Shown here: positions 12,593 through 24,754 of the stretch, one piece after another
Layout of the letters: every line of letters begins with the position of its first letter
How positions within the stretch are numbered: position 1 is the stretch's first letter
Assembly: GCA_008692225.1 (NCBI GenBank)
Contig: VICG01000008.1
Span: 445,001 to 509,000, forward strand
From: Monilinia fructicola
Taxonomy: Eukaryota > Ascomycota > Leotiomycetes > Helotiales > Sclerotiniaceae
Reading direction: 5' to 3'
Length of the DNA: 64,000 nt
Notes under the pieces: generated by a model
Databases searched by the model: none
What the model was told of the DNA's origin: nothing
The model's input: only the letters and a program-made list of their open reading frames with translations
Position numbers and translations under genes: made by a program

Positions 12593-13502
12593 ATGAAATC
12601 CCAAATCTTCAGCCAGAGTAACTTGGCATTACTCTACTCTGTGATAGTCATGCTATCTGTAATGTCCGTTGCAAAGCTAGGAAGCACGACATGGCCCATG
12701 GTGACATTGCGAGAAGGAAACAGCACCACCCCAGCATCAGAGTATGATACATATGATTTCTACTTCGGTATGGTCTGTAAGAGTATGACCCGCGATATGG
12801 AGATGAACACAGGAGAAATGAAAAGCACTTGCGGAAGTCATGGTGAGATTATACAATCAGCGACGTATCTGCGTGCCACATGAAGGAAAATACTGATGAG
12901 TTCACCTGGTGTAGCTAATTTGGGTTGGGAAGACGAGAGATTATCATATCTTGGTAAGTTTTTAGATTCTCCTGTCGATATCTTATATTTATAATTTACC
13001 AATTCGTCTAGCTGGCTTTCTTGAAGGTCGATTTGAAACAGAGTTGATGATTATGTATGCTATGTTGGTCATCATAGGGCTTCTCAACTTCCTTTTCATC
13101 TTAACAAGCCTCACGGCTCGATTTCTGTCGCCATCAAGAGCTCTAAGGTTTTTAAAAAGCATCAATTGTGTTCTTTGTTGTATGTAGTTCCTTGCCCTTC
13201 TACTCGGTGTTATGCTGATATGATGTGATTAGTTATCTCTTCACGCTTTGGACATAATTCTCGGGCTTGTTCTCATGATAATCTCCATGGATTTGTGCTG
13301 GTCCAAGATTGTATCTCTAAATTTGTTTTGGATTAATATCCAGTCGTATTTCCTTGCGCCTTGTTACCTTTTGTTTACCATGCACAGGTGGAGTAAGGGC
13401 AACTATATGAAAGCAAAGAGAAGTAAAGAATATGCCCCGGATTTTCTTGAGGTTAAAAAGAGGACTGAGCGCGGTGAAAAGGCTGGAAATAATTTGAGTT
13501 AG
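12593..13502 (+). CDS. SUR7/PalI-like four-helix membrane protein, family member A
   Basis: Unknown function. Exons 12593-12842, 12915-12953, 13012-about 13169 and 13233-13502 give a protein with four membrane segments. They are TM1 (LALLYSVIVMLSVMSVAKLG), an extracellular loop with the aromatic/Cys pattern YDTYDFYFGMVCKS...STC, TM2 (MIMYAMLVIIGLLNFLFIL), TM3 (LSLHALDIILGLVLMIIS) and TM4 (YFLAPCYLLFTM), then a basic tail. This resembles SUR7/PalI cortical proteins. Introns 1 (GTGAGA) and 2 (GTAAGT) are clean. For intron 3 the best donor (GTATGT at 13180) is one base out of phase with exon 4; only a weak GTTCTT donor at 13170 keeps frame. So the last junction is uncertain or the gene is damaged. 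It is the first of five related loci up to 19811. Confidence 0.6.
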
Positions 13503-14207
13503 ATATGGAATTCTTAGTGCCTGGGTTCCCAACAACAGCTTATGTTGTTCCTTGATTCGACCTCTGGAACACAGGCGGGATCTAACTTAATCACGGTAGT
13601 TGGAGGGATTACAGGAAAGTTGGGAAGAAAAGATGTACTTCTGGGTTGCGGGAGCTGAAGCTGTTGGTTGCGTTAATGTCCAAGAGCATTTTGGTCAATG
13701 GAATTATGGAAAGGTCGCCTGATGAACCTGGGAAAAACTGGTGTGTAGCAGCTAAAATGCGTTTGGGAGTGATGCCGAATTGTCAAAGACTATTGTTAGC
13801 GTACACTAGTATAATAATTATACACTAGTCTATGCATCACCTCTTCTAGCTATATAGTAGATTATCAGTCACTCACGCATGAATTCTTGACAACCTACAC
13901 ATCTTCTACTTCCAGTAGGGGTAGCCGCGCACTTTTTTGAATCTTATCATACTATCAGCCACAGAGATCTCATAACGAAATGAGAGTTCACAAAGTCCCT
14001 CCACTGCTCCTTTTGGAGAGTCACTCAAATCCATGAATTTGTCTAACCGATCCACCATCCCCGCCCACACCATATTAAGATCCTAACCTTTATCCTGGTA
14101 ACTCAACTTACCTTCCATCAAGATACCACCACGCACTTTCCAACAATATTAAAGTTTCTCGATTTCATGGAAGAAGCAAAGCTGACACCCACCAAAGGAT
14201 AACTACC
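13503..14207. other. Spacer between family members A and B
   Basis: AT-rich, no supported gene. A short frame at 13646-13828 has no recognisable features. Confidence 0.5.
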
Positions 14208-14992
14208 ATGGAGAAACGTGGAATTCGGGGCGGAAGGATGTGTAAGTGGCATGTCATTCCGGCTCTCTTTGTTATACTGCTTTAGATCAGAAACCTAGTT
14301 TTTCAGGGGTAGCAGAATCCCAATACTATCAATCGACACTTTGAAGTATCCGCCTCTTACGAACTGCGATCTACTTCAATATAATTTGCAAGGGTAATAC
14401 TCATGCTGCAGGTCTTGATAAGCGAGTGACTGAGTCTCAATGTCAAGATTATGATAAAATTCGAGGTCGTATCGATCATCGACGTATAGAAAGATGAATC
14501 AATAGGTTGTACAGGCTGTTCTAATAGTCACTCTCTACGGAAAATCATCTTTGATATTTTTGGAAACGATACTTCGCACAGCATTCAGAACATATTGACC
14601 GGCTTGGTACGACTCTAGATTACCTCATCGGTATAATACATTAATGATTTGCTTATCTATATAGATTTCTACCTTGACACATGGTTCTATAATCATATCA
14701 CAGCTCTTTTTGTTCTTTTTATCCTCGTTTGTACTGTCAATACCACGCGTGCTTTCCCGTTGTCATTACGCTTCATCGACTCAGTACATGCTCATATGAA
14801 TGGGTATCCGAAATGGTGGTTTCGGGCATAACTAACTGGACTTGTATAGGTATCCTTTTGTCTATAATGTATGCTGATATCAGACAAAAAGTGTTTTTTG
14901 TTAACGTGACGTGGAGAAGAGCAGAACAGAATAGAAAGAAGGACTCGTGCGTAGGTATGCTACCTCTGTTTGTTCTTGAACATGCGATTTGA
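14208..14992 (+). pseudogene. Relic of SUR7/PalI-like family, member B
   Basis: From the ATG at 14208 the translation gives a basic N-terminus and a hydrophobic segment (KWHVIPALFVILL) comparable to TM1 of the neighbours. It is then broken by two in-frame TAG codons (14283, 14310) and a TAA near 14380. Further on, an open segment (14670-14740, NHITALFVLFILVCTVNT) looks like a membrane helix followed by LSLRFIDSV, which resembles the LSLHALDII start of TM3 in member A. A last segment (ITNWTCIGILLSIMYADI) precedes a basic tail. The stops are where CAG or CAA would be expected, fitting C-to-T decay. Identification rests on position and weak similarity. Confidence 0.35.
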
Positions 14993-15308
14993 CAGCTACG
15001 CTTCTTCTTCGGGAATGCAGGCTCTCGCTGTAACAAACTTGTAAGCTGATCTAGATATACCGGGGCTTTTTTGAGGGCTAGTCAATATGGTCGTTCGGAC
15101 ATGAATCCCAGTGAGGTTATCAAAGTTTTATATCTCTCGTGACTCAGATCAAGAGTGTATGACTGCTTGAGCAAGTCGCACCGAAAATGTGCTAAGAGGA
15201 TTCCAGAATACAGAGAAATATCTGATGAGACGTCTTGAAAACCTAGATCAACACTGGGATGACCTACACACCTACATCATACCTCATTGTCGAACCCATA
15301 ATAGAACC

Positions 15309-15887
15309 ATGAAAAGATTAGCACCTACCTGTTGGCTATTCTTCAGCACATTCACCAGCATGCTAATAGCCCTTCTCGTGACCCAAGAAAATAAACCCTC
15401 CGCAATATCCACAGCTTCCGCTACTACCTCCGACGATATAACTATGACCGTATTGACAGTCAAAATGCGGAGTTGCAAGTTCCCAGCAAGGCGACAAGTG
15501 ACGTGTGCATGATCTATCTTAAAATCTATTACAAAGGCACCTATAAGAAGATGAGTAAAGCGAGTTTCAAATCTACGCCATGCAGAGGTTTTAATGATTT
15601 GAGGAGGGATTTTGGAGAAATGGATGGAGTTTGGCGATCAAGTGTTTCGGCGCCGATGAGTATGTTTTTTCAGATCCTCTCGACGCTGCTCTGGCTTACA
15701 CAATGCGTGGGTGGTGTATAGTTGCCGTGGATATACTTAAGGAAATAAATACGAGGCGGACAGTTTCTTCGGAAATGATATTCCAGGTATTCTCAAGAGA
15801 ATCGTCGGTGCATATATTTTCGCATCAGCTCTCATGGTCATACGAATGGTTTCTGGTTCAATTTTAATCACACAAGTGCGCCTATAG
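15309..15887 (+). pseudogene. SUR7/PalI-like family member C, frameshifted
   Basis: Starts MKRLAPTCWLFFSTFTS with TM1, then a Ser/Thr-rich loop. At the A4 run 15462-15465 the frame must change by one base to continue into LQVPSKATSDVCMIYLKIYY and a later Cys (STPCRGF). That matches the loop of member D (HMPHDIYMIYSRSYCK). Losing one A from an A5 run explains it. Downstream membrane-like segments occur in other frames, ending with RIVGAYIFASALMVIRMVSG and a TAG at 15885, so more breaks or introns exist. Either a pseudogene or a gene with base-call errors. Confidence 0.45.
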
Positions 15888-16613
15888 CTACTTGTTTGGA
15901 TTCTCTTAATGTCAACTATACCTTTTGCATCATCAGCTAGTGACATAATATAGCGGATAGACGACTCGGGGAGGGGGTTTATAGGTATCTCGACTTCTGC
16001 AATGTAGGATTTCCTGGGTTGAGTGCGGGTGCGATGTGACCGCATATCCTCGGTAGTTTTTATGGGGATACTGTGGCTTTTTGTGGGTCTTCATAAAGGG
16101 GGGGCAGGGAAATTTGGGCTACAGAAGTAGCTTGAGAATGATTTCAGGTGTGTGTAGTATAGATGATTATGGGATAGAGAAGATGAAAACACTGGAAGTA
16201 TGCTGATTTTGCTAACAACCTTTTAAATTCTCAAGATCAAAGTCTCAAGATCACACTCTTCAATCTTCTGAGATTCTCTGACCACCATGGATCGGCTCTT
16301 AGGAAAAGATGATACATCCATGAGTAGCAAATCAATTTTGAATGGTAAAGCTCTGCTCAAATGAAGGCTGGGGCTTGGGCATATGGTGAATCATCTGGAA
16401 GAAACAGACATTATAGCTCACATGGTGATGACAAACATGCTATGACTCTATAATATGGCTCGAATACAAACAAAATAAAAGGGTCTTAATATATTTCTAC
16501 CTCGCATGAAAATAGCACCCATATTAAACAATCAATTCAAAAATACTGAGATTTAAGAGATAACCATTCATCTACCCGTCAATCCAAGCAGACTCGCCCT
16601 CTGAACTTTCACG
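15888..16613. other. Spacer between family members C and D
   Basis: No supported gene; a 5' flank of member D with AT-rich, pyrimidine-rich stretches. Confidence 0.5.
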
Positions 16614-17609
16614 ATGCAACACAAACTCAGCACGACTTGCACACTTCTACCGACTCTACTGGTAGGAATGTTTGTTCTTCTAGTATTCTTCATTGGCAAC
16701 AAACCTACTTCGGACCTTCATTTTGCTATCCTCTCCATCGACACTTCAGATTTCAAACTTTCGAATTCGGAGCTCGAGGACTCTCATATGCCACATGACA
16801 TATATATGATTTATTCGAGGAGTTACTGCAAGGCCAATTTCGTGGATAATCATACACCACATAGACCTGGCGCAAGATTTGGGTGGCAGATGAAGGATAT
16901 GGAGTGCAGAGACCATGGTGAGTTATCTCTGCATAAGCGCATGATGTACATCAATAAATCATAGATGCATGTACGGTCTGCATACTGATGCGTGATTGCC
17001 TCGAAGAGAGATACTGGCGCCCTGGGCAGTTTATTGCGAACGACTTTATAACTGAGCACCCAACCAACAACTCGAGGTTCCCTTCGGAGCTCTGTATGCT
17101 TCACCCTTTTCTTTGCGTTACGTGTTCCTCATGCCAAAGTCGTGTCGCTAACAACTCGTTCTTGATCCTAGCCAATCACCTCGATGGCTCATTTCGTTTG
17201 AAGATAACAGCCAGTGATAGACTCTGGATTGCCGCGTTGGTTATACTGTTTATCCTCCTCGCCTGCAGCTTGTCCCTTCTAGGCTTCGGTGACATGTTTG
17301 CGCCCTTTGGTTTTGCCATCATTACCACCATAGTAAGTCCTTCACACGCAAATGAAGATACAGGATCGATATATTTTATCCTAACTTGGATCCAATAGTT
17401 GCTTCTATTGGTAATGACGACGGCATCCTCGCTACGCGCGCGGAGCTCAAAACAATGCTCTAGATATGGTTGATTCTTGTGAAAGATGCGAGAGAGTCTT
17501 TGCCTATTACAACGATATAGGAATGACATCTGGCTTGTTCTTCTTGTTATATATGTTTTGGGCTGTGCTTCTGGTGTCGTGGTGCGTGGTGGTGGCTAGC
17601 TGTAGATGA
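16614..17609 (+). CDS. SUR7/PalI-like four-helix membrane protein, family member D
   Basis: Unknown function, same layout as member A. Exon 1 is 16614-16917 and ends in ..CAT G|GTGAGT exactly like member A. Exon 2 is 16965-17093, exon 3 17172-17332 (GTAAGT donor, intron with TCCTAAC branch site), and exon 4 starts at 17399. Segments are TM1 (LLPTLLVGMFVLLVFFIG), loop HDIYMIYSRSYCK...MEC, then HLDGSF as in member A (FLEGRF), TM2 (LWIAALVILFILLACSLSLL) and TM3 (FAIITTILLLLVMTT). TM4 is GLFFLLYMFWAVLLVSWCVV, ending at TGA 17607. Between TM3 and TM4 the frame changes at about 17411-17445; only a 33-nt intron or an indel explains that, so the 3' part is tentative. Confidence 0.55.
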
Positions 17610-18780
17610 AACATGGGAGATGAGGATTAAGACGGAATGATAATACGTATCCAATATATATTGTGTATAAAAAAGCAAGATTTGATAAAATCACATAGCC
17701 GCACCCTAGATTCACCAACCCATGATAAATCAACATCAGCAAATCTCTCTCTCCCGCCCACGCCTCGCTTAACCCTCATATATCCAAACAAGGCCATAGC
17801 CCTCAAACAAACACAACAGGCATTCAACTTAGGTCAGTTGGACAGGGACAAATTGTGTTCAAGAGGTGGAAAAGAAGAGTTGGCCAACAAGAGTCGCAAA
17901 TCCCGCATACGATCGATCCGAGTAATAAAATCCCATTAGGGATTTTCCCTAGCCCGTCGCGGGCTAGGTTTTTGCCTTTTGGTTTGTGAGATCTTTTTTT
18001 GGGGAAAGGAGAGAGTGGGGCGAAGGCTGGGCGAAAGCGTGTGTGGTTGGAGGTTGAGGCGAGGGCAGCTGTGAGCTGTTGATCAGGTTTTGTTTTTGTT
18101 TTTGTAAATAGAGTATCTATAAAGTTCACCATCGCTTGGCTTGCATCTCACACGCGTAGCTGAGATCTGAGATCTAAGATCTCTTTGTAATTGATCATTG
18201 AATTTTGCATTGCTTGTTGATATTTTGGATCTTGGTCAGTCGGAAATGATGAGGTTGGAGCACGAGTGATGCTTTAGGCGAATCATGGTGAGAGGACAGT
18301 GAAGTGTTGTTGGAGTGAAGTTGAGTTTCTCATATTTATGGTGGAGCATTTCAATGTACAATCTTTGTTTACATTGAAGGGTGTCTTAAGTCATCTGCTT
18401 ACTCCAAAAAAAAAAGTAAATGGATATCTTCCTTTTCAAAAAGACATAATCATGTATCGCTGATTCAAAAGATGATGCTAGGAACTTCACTATCATAAGT
18501 TTCGATACGATGAGCGTATATATTTTCTGTACGAAATTGATAGTAATGCTTCGCAATAATTATATTATGAGATACCCTCAGCAATTTATGATTTACCATC
18601 TAAGAACGGTTATGAAATGCTAACTTACGCCCTCCAGCCAACTTTGAGAAGCCGAATTGTAGAGCAAGTCCAATCTACCTCTCCTTAACATAATCAACAT
18701 CCGGATTCAGGCTCACCCCGTGTTCATCTACCTTTAACACCCTCCCTTCTCACCTCCAGCTCTACCAACCTGGGCCAGTG
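17610..18780. other. Spacer with a perfect 9-bp hairpin
   Basis: Convergent spacer between members D and E. Positions 17948-17956 and 17960-17968 form a perfect 9-bp inverted repeat (CCTAGCCCG / CGGGCTAGG) with a 3-base loop, followed by a T run. No supported gene. Confidence 0.6.
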
Positions 18781-19811
18781 CTACTTCCCCAGGATTTCCA
18801 TGACATTGTGTATACAACACCCCCCATAATTCGAAGCTTCAAAACTATTATCGTCCATTCCATTAATCCACGCCCCCCACCCCCAAGCCACGGCCGCAAC
18901 AAAAGCTACTGCAAAAGCAGTCCATATCAATACCAGTAGTCCTGTTCCTCGATATCCCATGATCCCCACGTCCTCACCGTACTGGTTAATAGTCTGGACG
19001 GCTTGGGTTTGAAAGGTAGTTATTATGCTGTTTCCAATTAAGAGGAACGTTGTCGTTAGCTGTTGCGTATATTAGTGTTTATTTTCTGGTTGCAATAACA
19101 GTGTAACATGATTGTAGGGATCAGATTGGGTGGCTCAAGCGATGTAAAAGAAAGACACGTACGAGAGAGAAGACTCCTGAAATCCAGCTAGCCTTCTCAT
19201 TCCAACATGACAAAAAGGCCAAAAGAGAATGATACCGCCAAAGCAAAGAGCACTGACATAGATCAAGAACGCAGTATGTAGCTCTGCATGATAGGATTTG
19301 GCAAATTTCTTCTGAATCTCCCCAAGCTGCGTGCGCAAAAGTTTTGGCAGAAAGTTGTATGGACTGGGATGAGCTTAATTTGCTGAGTTGAAGATGGATG
19401 ATATTGGCCGGAAGGAAATTGACTTGAAGGTGTTAACGAAAACTATTTTCTCTTTATGGGGCTGACGATTAGGAAATACCATTAGATGAAGGTGCTGAAG
19501 CACGTCAGGTTCTTCAACTTTGGGCTTATGCTAGGTGTAGATATATAATTCCCTTCACAATGTGTTTGGAAATATAGATTCAACACATCTGTGACAGGGA
19601 ATGAGAAATTGCTGCTTTGCAATATCTCACCTTTCAACTGGGTGGTATCAAGAGAAATGATAGGAAAGTCGAGTAGGAAGTTTGACCATCGACCTATATC
19701 GATGAACAATGCTGTTAGTGATATAACGAGCATTGTTAGTGCAGCCGGTAAAACAATATGTTTTGCAGCATAGTGATATTTGAAAGAAGTTACGACCCCT
19801 TTGACACCCAA
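18781..19811 (-). CDS. SUR7/PalI-like four-helix membrane protein, family member E
   Basis: Opposite strand to members A-D, convergent with D. Exon 1 begins at 19811 (MGVKGVVTSFKYHY) with TM1 (IVLPAALTMLVISLTALFI), then a loop containing VTDVLNLYFQTHCEGNY and a second Cys (NLTCF). This is the clearest SUR7/PalI-type loop in the cluster. A middle exon, about 19369-19150, carries TM2 (LIYVSALCFGGIILFWPF). The last exon (from about 19069) starts after a CAACAG acceptor with LTTTFLLIGNSIITT and then TM4 (LLVLIWTAFAVAFVAAVAWG), stopping at 18781. The third intron is phase 0 as in A and D. An in-frame TAA lies just before the best exon 1 donor (GTATTT at about 19480), so either an earlier donor is used or the gene is broken. 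Confidence 0.5.
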
Positions 19812-20750
19812 GCAAAAAGTCCAGATAATGGAACGTTGGGATATAATATAAGAGTAATGATGGGACTCAGAATCAAATAAAATGCGAGTAATGGTATTTT
19901 ATTTCGATGATTCACTTAGATTTTCAACTATGCAAATCGAATGTGAATGTGACCTTGAAAGCAACAAAGACTGGGACTGGGAGTAACCGCCATTATATGT
20001 AGTGAACAATAAGTAGAAATCCATCATTATTGAATATGATAGTTGATTAGAGGCGTGATGTGTCCTGAGTGTTGGAGGGACCTCTATAGAACTATGAAGC
20101 TCGCGAGCGAAGAACATAATACAACTCTCCCTCGTGCCAGCAGTCTCGAAGATATCTCTATGAAATGATCCAATATCCAAGCAGAAAACAATTGCTTCAC
20201 TCGAGGCATCGACAACCTTGGAATTATGTGATAGGCCAAGAATATGCAGTCTAGTGATATCTCAACTCATATATCGTAGATCAAAGATAAGAATCAATAT
20301 TTCCAAAGTCGGATTTGGCTTCTCCATAATATGAATAGTGCTCAAAGGACAAGTCTTCTGCAAGAAAATAGACAGAAAGGCCGGGAACACGATAGGGGGT
20401 CGAGACCCGGAGCAATGGACCAAAGGACCAAATCAAAACAACCAATCATGAGAAGCAAACACGGCTTGCTTGCCAATGACTTTGCAGAATACATGGATAT
20501 ATATAGATATACCTAGGTATATAAATATATACATACATGCATGTGCGTGTAAGCCAACATTTGACATCCAACTCCGATATCCGACTGATTACGCAATTGA
20601 TACTCCGCGCCCACTCTCAACTATGCTTTGTCATCTGACGTATCTTGGCATATATCATATATGACTCGGACCGCTCAAAATTAAAGGCTTACATACAAAT
20701 CAAGCAAACCTTCCCACATCAGACATCAACAGAGACTCTTTACCGGCAAT
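19812..20750. other. Gene-free spacer
   Basis: Divergent promoter region between family member E and the GNAT gene. No supported gene. Confidence 0.5.
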
Positions 20751-21534
20751 ATGGTTCTTAAAGTTGAGCTTTGTAACGATGATGATATGCACCGGGTATT
20801 CGAGATTTTTTGCCAGGCATTCGGCCAAAGGCATGCAATGATTGAGGCAATCTATCCCAATCACGATACTCCAGCCGGTCGAATAATGGGAAGCAAACGC
20901 ATGCTTGATATCAAAAAGAAAGACCCCCACACAAAATTCCTTAAAGTCGTAGACACCGATACAGGCGCCATGATTGCCAAAGCAAATGGAACATTTGGAA
21001 AGGGGTCATCCCGCCGGAGGACGATCTAGATGGTGACTATTGGGAAACTGAGGAGGAGAAAGAGTGGGCTCAGCATCTGAACAGAGACTTTCTGATATCC
21101 CGTCGAAAGGCCATCAGAGATTCAGGAGGACATTTAGTTTGTAAGAGCATTGAGCCGCTGACTGTGTTTTGTTAACCTATGATTATAGCTTTGGATATCC
21201 TTGCTGTCGATCCTGCATATCAACGTCGAGGGGCCGGTCGACTTTTAGTGAGATGGGGAACTGCAATTGCCGATGAACTTGGATATATGGTATGCAGAAT
21301 CTGATGATGAGTGTTTGTGTGGGCGTTCAATTGAAGCCACGTTGATTTATGAACGGACCTAACGTGAGTATAATTTAGGCAATAGTCGAAGCATCGGAAG
21401 CTGGCCGACCACTGTATGAATCTGAGGGATTTGAATTCGTCAAATATGTTGAAACAAGCATTCCTGAGAAATGGGGGGATCGAAAAGGGGAGAGTTTTGT
21501 ATGGATGGTGAGGCCAGCAAAAAAATTGGCCTAA
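20751..21534 (+). CDS. GNAT family N-acetyltransferase (3 exons, one frame break)
   Basis: Acetyl-CoA dependent acyltransferase of unknown substrate. Exons are 20751-21140, 21189-21289 and 21379-21534, with introns GTAAGA...TATAG and GTATGC...TTTAG. The acetyl-CoA binding motif A is clear (LAVDPAYQRRGAGRLLVRWG), followed by VEASEAGRPLYESEGFEF, typical of fungal GNAT proteins. In exon 1 the frame MVLKVELCNDDD...TGAMIAKA breaks at an AAA at 20984-20986. Adding one A would continue into WNIWKGVIPPEDDLDGDYW, the expected family sequence. No intron can explain the change. So it is either a one-base sequencing error in a homopolymer or a recent pseudogene. Confidence 0.85.
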
Positions 21535-23624
21535 GTATGACCCTACGTCTTGCAACTTTAATACAAAATCTTGATTGTAAACAGATAGGTATTGAAGCAA
21601 ATTGTATTGGCCTTCCGGTGTCACACTTTCACAAGATGAGCTAGACGAGAACACGGGGTATTTTGGTGTACGGAGTACATAAAACTGCGGCAAGTGGCGT
21701 TCTCCGACGCCCAAACAACGACAGTAACCCGCCACTTTATAGGAAACAATCACAAGGAAGGTTATGGTCTCTTTTCATCTTCTATTACTTTGCCTTCATG
21801 AAAATCATACTCGTTATATAACCATTTCAGAGAAGGTCTTACCCCCCTCTTAACGTTATGCCCAACGGGTTTGTACACCACCTCAACACATTCTGCTCAT
21901 CAATCTGTGCTTTCAAAGGTGCAGGTGGGCAGAAAGAACCTTGGAACCCACAAGTTGCACCTCTATACCGCCTAGCAGTATAACTCATAATTCGACGTCA
22001 ACTTACTTTCCTCTTCTGTTTGTGGGGGAAAAGAAAAAAGAAAGCAGAACTTCTTTTGACAATTAAGTTACAATATCAAAAATCCAAGCCAATATGTCAG
22101 AAACTATACCCCTTGATCGATCTGATGTTCATCTATATGACTTGTCAAATTGTGGATGATGGAGTGCATACGGAAAGCGAGATGAGATACAGAACGAAAG
22201 AATGGGGAACTTCGAGGATCTCCACGGAATGAGATCATCGGAAAATCTCATTATCTTTGATATCACAAGCCGCATTGGATGCGCAACCATGGTATATACG
22301 CAACTCATAACCAAGATTATCCAGGAGATGAGAGCCCGCATGTGACTCCAGGGACCAAGCAGCCAGTCTTGTGTCAGGTGAAGCTTCCTTCTGTGTGACT
22401 GTGTATGACTGAAGTTCTTCTTATTGGAGATGATAAACCGATGGGAGGGCAGAGAGCCTAGGACGACTAGATGATCTCACATCAGGGGAGTGATTAGACA
22501 TAACTTTATGCAATTTGTTGGAGATAAAATATACGACAATGCTTCTTGACTACACACCATACCTTTTGTGTGTGCAGACGGAAATGATGCATTGAGGGTT
22601 CTCTTAGTAAAAGCAGATGAATGGCAGATTGACAGAGATATCTTGACTAGGTAATGGCATGGTGATTACCTAGGTAGGTCCTTGACTATCAAGGGGGAGA
22701 TGGCAGCGACACATATACTGGAGGCAAGCCCGGAGAATTCGAGAATCCAGAGACACAGATGGCGTAAAATAGCGGTTTAAACGTATTATGGAGACGAGGA
22801 AAGACACTCCAACGTCTCTCATATCGAACTAAGACTCTCAAGATGAAGAGAGGCGATGTGTCATCAATGGGCACGAGTTTGGAGTAGAGCGGCAGCAACA
22901 TTTGAAGCGCTTCTGATTCTCGAAGCATGAAACGCCTTGTTGATATTATTCAATCTCTGTATTACTATTCACATAGATCAAATTAAAGAAGTGAAACATC
23001 CTTTGTAGGCTGCACCCATTGAGGAGAAGAAGATCGGGTGGGAACTTTCTCAACATTCAAGGACCCTACGGACATACAGTCCTTCCCGTCCATCGAACGT
23101 GATGATGGGAGAAGATGACCGTGGATCCAAGTAACGTGCTTATCATTGAGATCAATGCAGATCAGGTAGGCCGCACGCATGTAGGTGGCTGCAAATTTAC
23201 CACGAAATTATCCCTTTCATAATATCACCGTGATGGAATCAGATGAGCTGCTGCGTCGGAGCTATTTACAGACGGAACTCCACATGCACGGACCAGCAAA
23301 ATCCCAATAACCCAATATCAATGTCATCTTACAAACGTGACGTGACGTTGAAAATTATTCCATTTTACAAAATACCATGGAGAACAATACTTATGAGTCA
23401 AATTTCCATAATGACTCTATTCTACCTCCTCATCCTCATCCAACCCCTCATCCAACCCTTTCTCCTGCGCCATAAAAACTGGTGGCGAAACACGCTCGAG
23501 CGAGTGTGTTTCACCAGTGCTCCCATCAATGCGATATCAAATCTGGCCTTCGGGTTTGCCCTCGACCCAAAATAAAACTTGGGGCCAAATTCTTTCCATT
23601 TTCCTCTCCAGACCAATCGAGACA
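21535..23624. other. Gene-free spacer
   Basis: About 2 kb with only short unconvincing frames, such as 22983-23180 and 22689-22928 on the minus strand. The final part (about 23580-23624) may be the damaged first exon of the SDR: it reads GQILSIFLSRPIE without an ATG. Confidence 0.45.
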
Positions 23625-24754
23625 ATGGTATTTTTCATCGACCATCTAAAATCCCACACGATCGTTTCGTTGCCAATCCCCATGAAAAAAGTTCACGGGA
23701 CAGGCCATCATTGTCACGGGGAGTAATGGCGGATTGGGGCTGGAGGCTGCGAGGGAGTTTGTAAGTAATTGCCTGATCACAGAGCGGATTGAAGTGCGAA
23801 TGTGCGGACTCGTATTAATGGTACCCGAGGTGCGACTCGACGCGCAGAAAGTCATCCTCGCGGTCCGCAGCTTGGAGAAAGGCCAAGCGGCCCGGCAGTC
23901 TATCATCGCCAGCACCGCGTGTCCGGACGACGTCCTCGAAGTGTGGCCTCTGGATCTCTGTTCTCATACCTCCGTCAAGGAGTTTGCCCGCCGAGCAAAC
24001 ACACTCCCGCGTCTCGATGTTCTCGTCTCGAATGCGGGCATCTACGTATTTGATTTCGCGATGGTGGAGGGTAATGAATCGACGATCTGCGTGAACGTGA
24101 ATCAATACGTTTCTGCTCGCGATACTCTTATTGCCGAAGATACGGGAGACGAGTGTGCAGTACGGAGCGAGAGGGGTGATGAGCTTCACGGGCAGTTTCG
24201 TACATCACCTGACGAAGTTTCCGGAGAGGAGGGCAGGGAATGTTTTCGAGGAGCTGAGGGATGAGGCGAGGAGTGATATGAGGGATAGATATAACGTAAG
24301 TAAACTGATAGGGCTCCTCTTTGTGCGCGAACTAGCTTTAGCTCTGGGCGAATCGGAGAAGAGAGGTCAGAAAGGTCGTGTTGTGGCGAATGTCGTCAAT
24401 CCTGGACTGGTTGATACAGCGATTACGCGACATGCGACGGGGGCTACTAAACATCTGTTGCAAGGAATGATGGCCTTGATGGCGAGGACGACGGAGGAGG
24501 GGCGAGGACCTTGGTTATTGGTGCGGAGGGGGAGAGAGGAAACGCATGGAGAGTATCTGGATGATGGGAAGGTGGGGAAGTAAGTATGCCCTTTTCTTGT
24601 GCGTGAATGTTTGGGTGAGATTGCGACTAAATAATGAAATAGAGTATCACCATGGACAACTTCGCTCGATGGAATAGCAACCCAAAAAGATATTTGGATG
24701 GAGTTATCACAGGAGTTGGAGAAGATACAACCGGGTGTTATGGGGAATGTATAG
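23625..24754 (+). pseudogene. Short-chain dehydrogenase/reductase (SDR) with frame breaks
   Basis: NAD(P)-dependent oxidoreductase of the fungal classical SDR type, substrate unknown. Seen features are the cofactor motif TGSNGGLGLEAAREF (before an intron, 23761-23829), LDVLVSNAGIYVF, catalytic Ser region MSFTGSFVHHLTKFP, active-site YNVSK and NPGLVDTAITRHATGATK. After an intron at 24580 the C-terminus reads VSPWTTSLDGIA...ELEKIQPGVMGNV and stops at 24754. Two frame breaks exist: an A6 run at 23685-23690 (one A too many before FTGQAIIVTG) and one extra base near 24105 (VNVNQ then TFLLAILLLPKIRETS). The usual MGQILS start appears to have lost its ATG. All catalytic motifs remain, so decay is recent or the breaks are sequencing errors. 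Confidence 0.8.

Noticed and set aside
23815..24189. 124-codon minus-strand frame
   Set aside because: Opposite strand of the SDR coding region.
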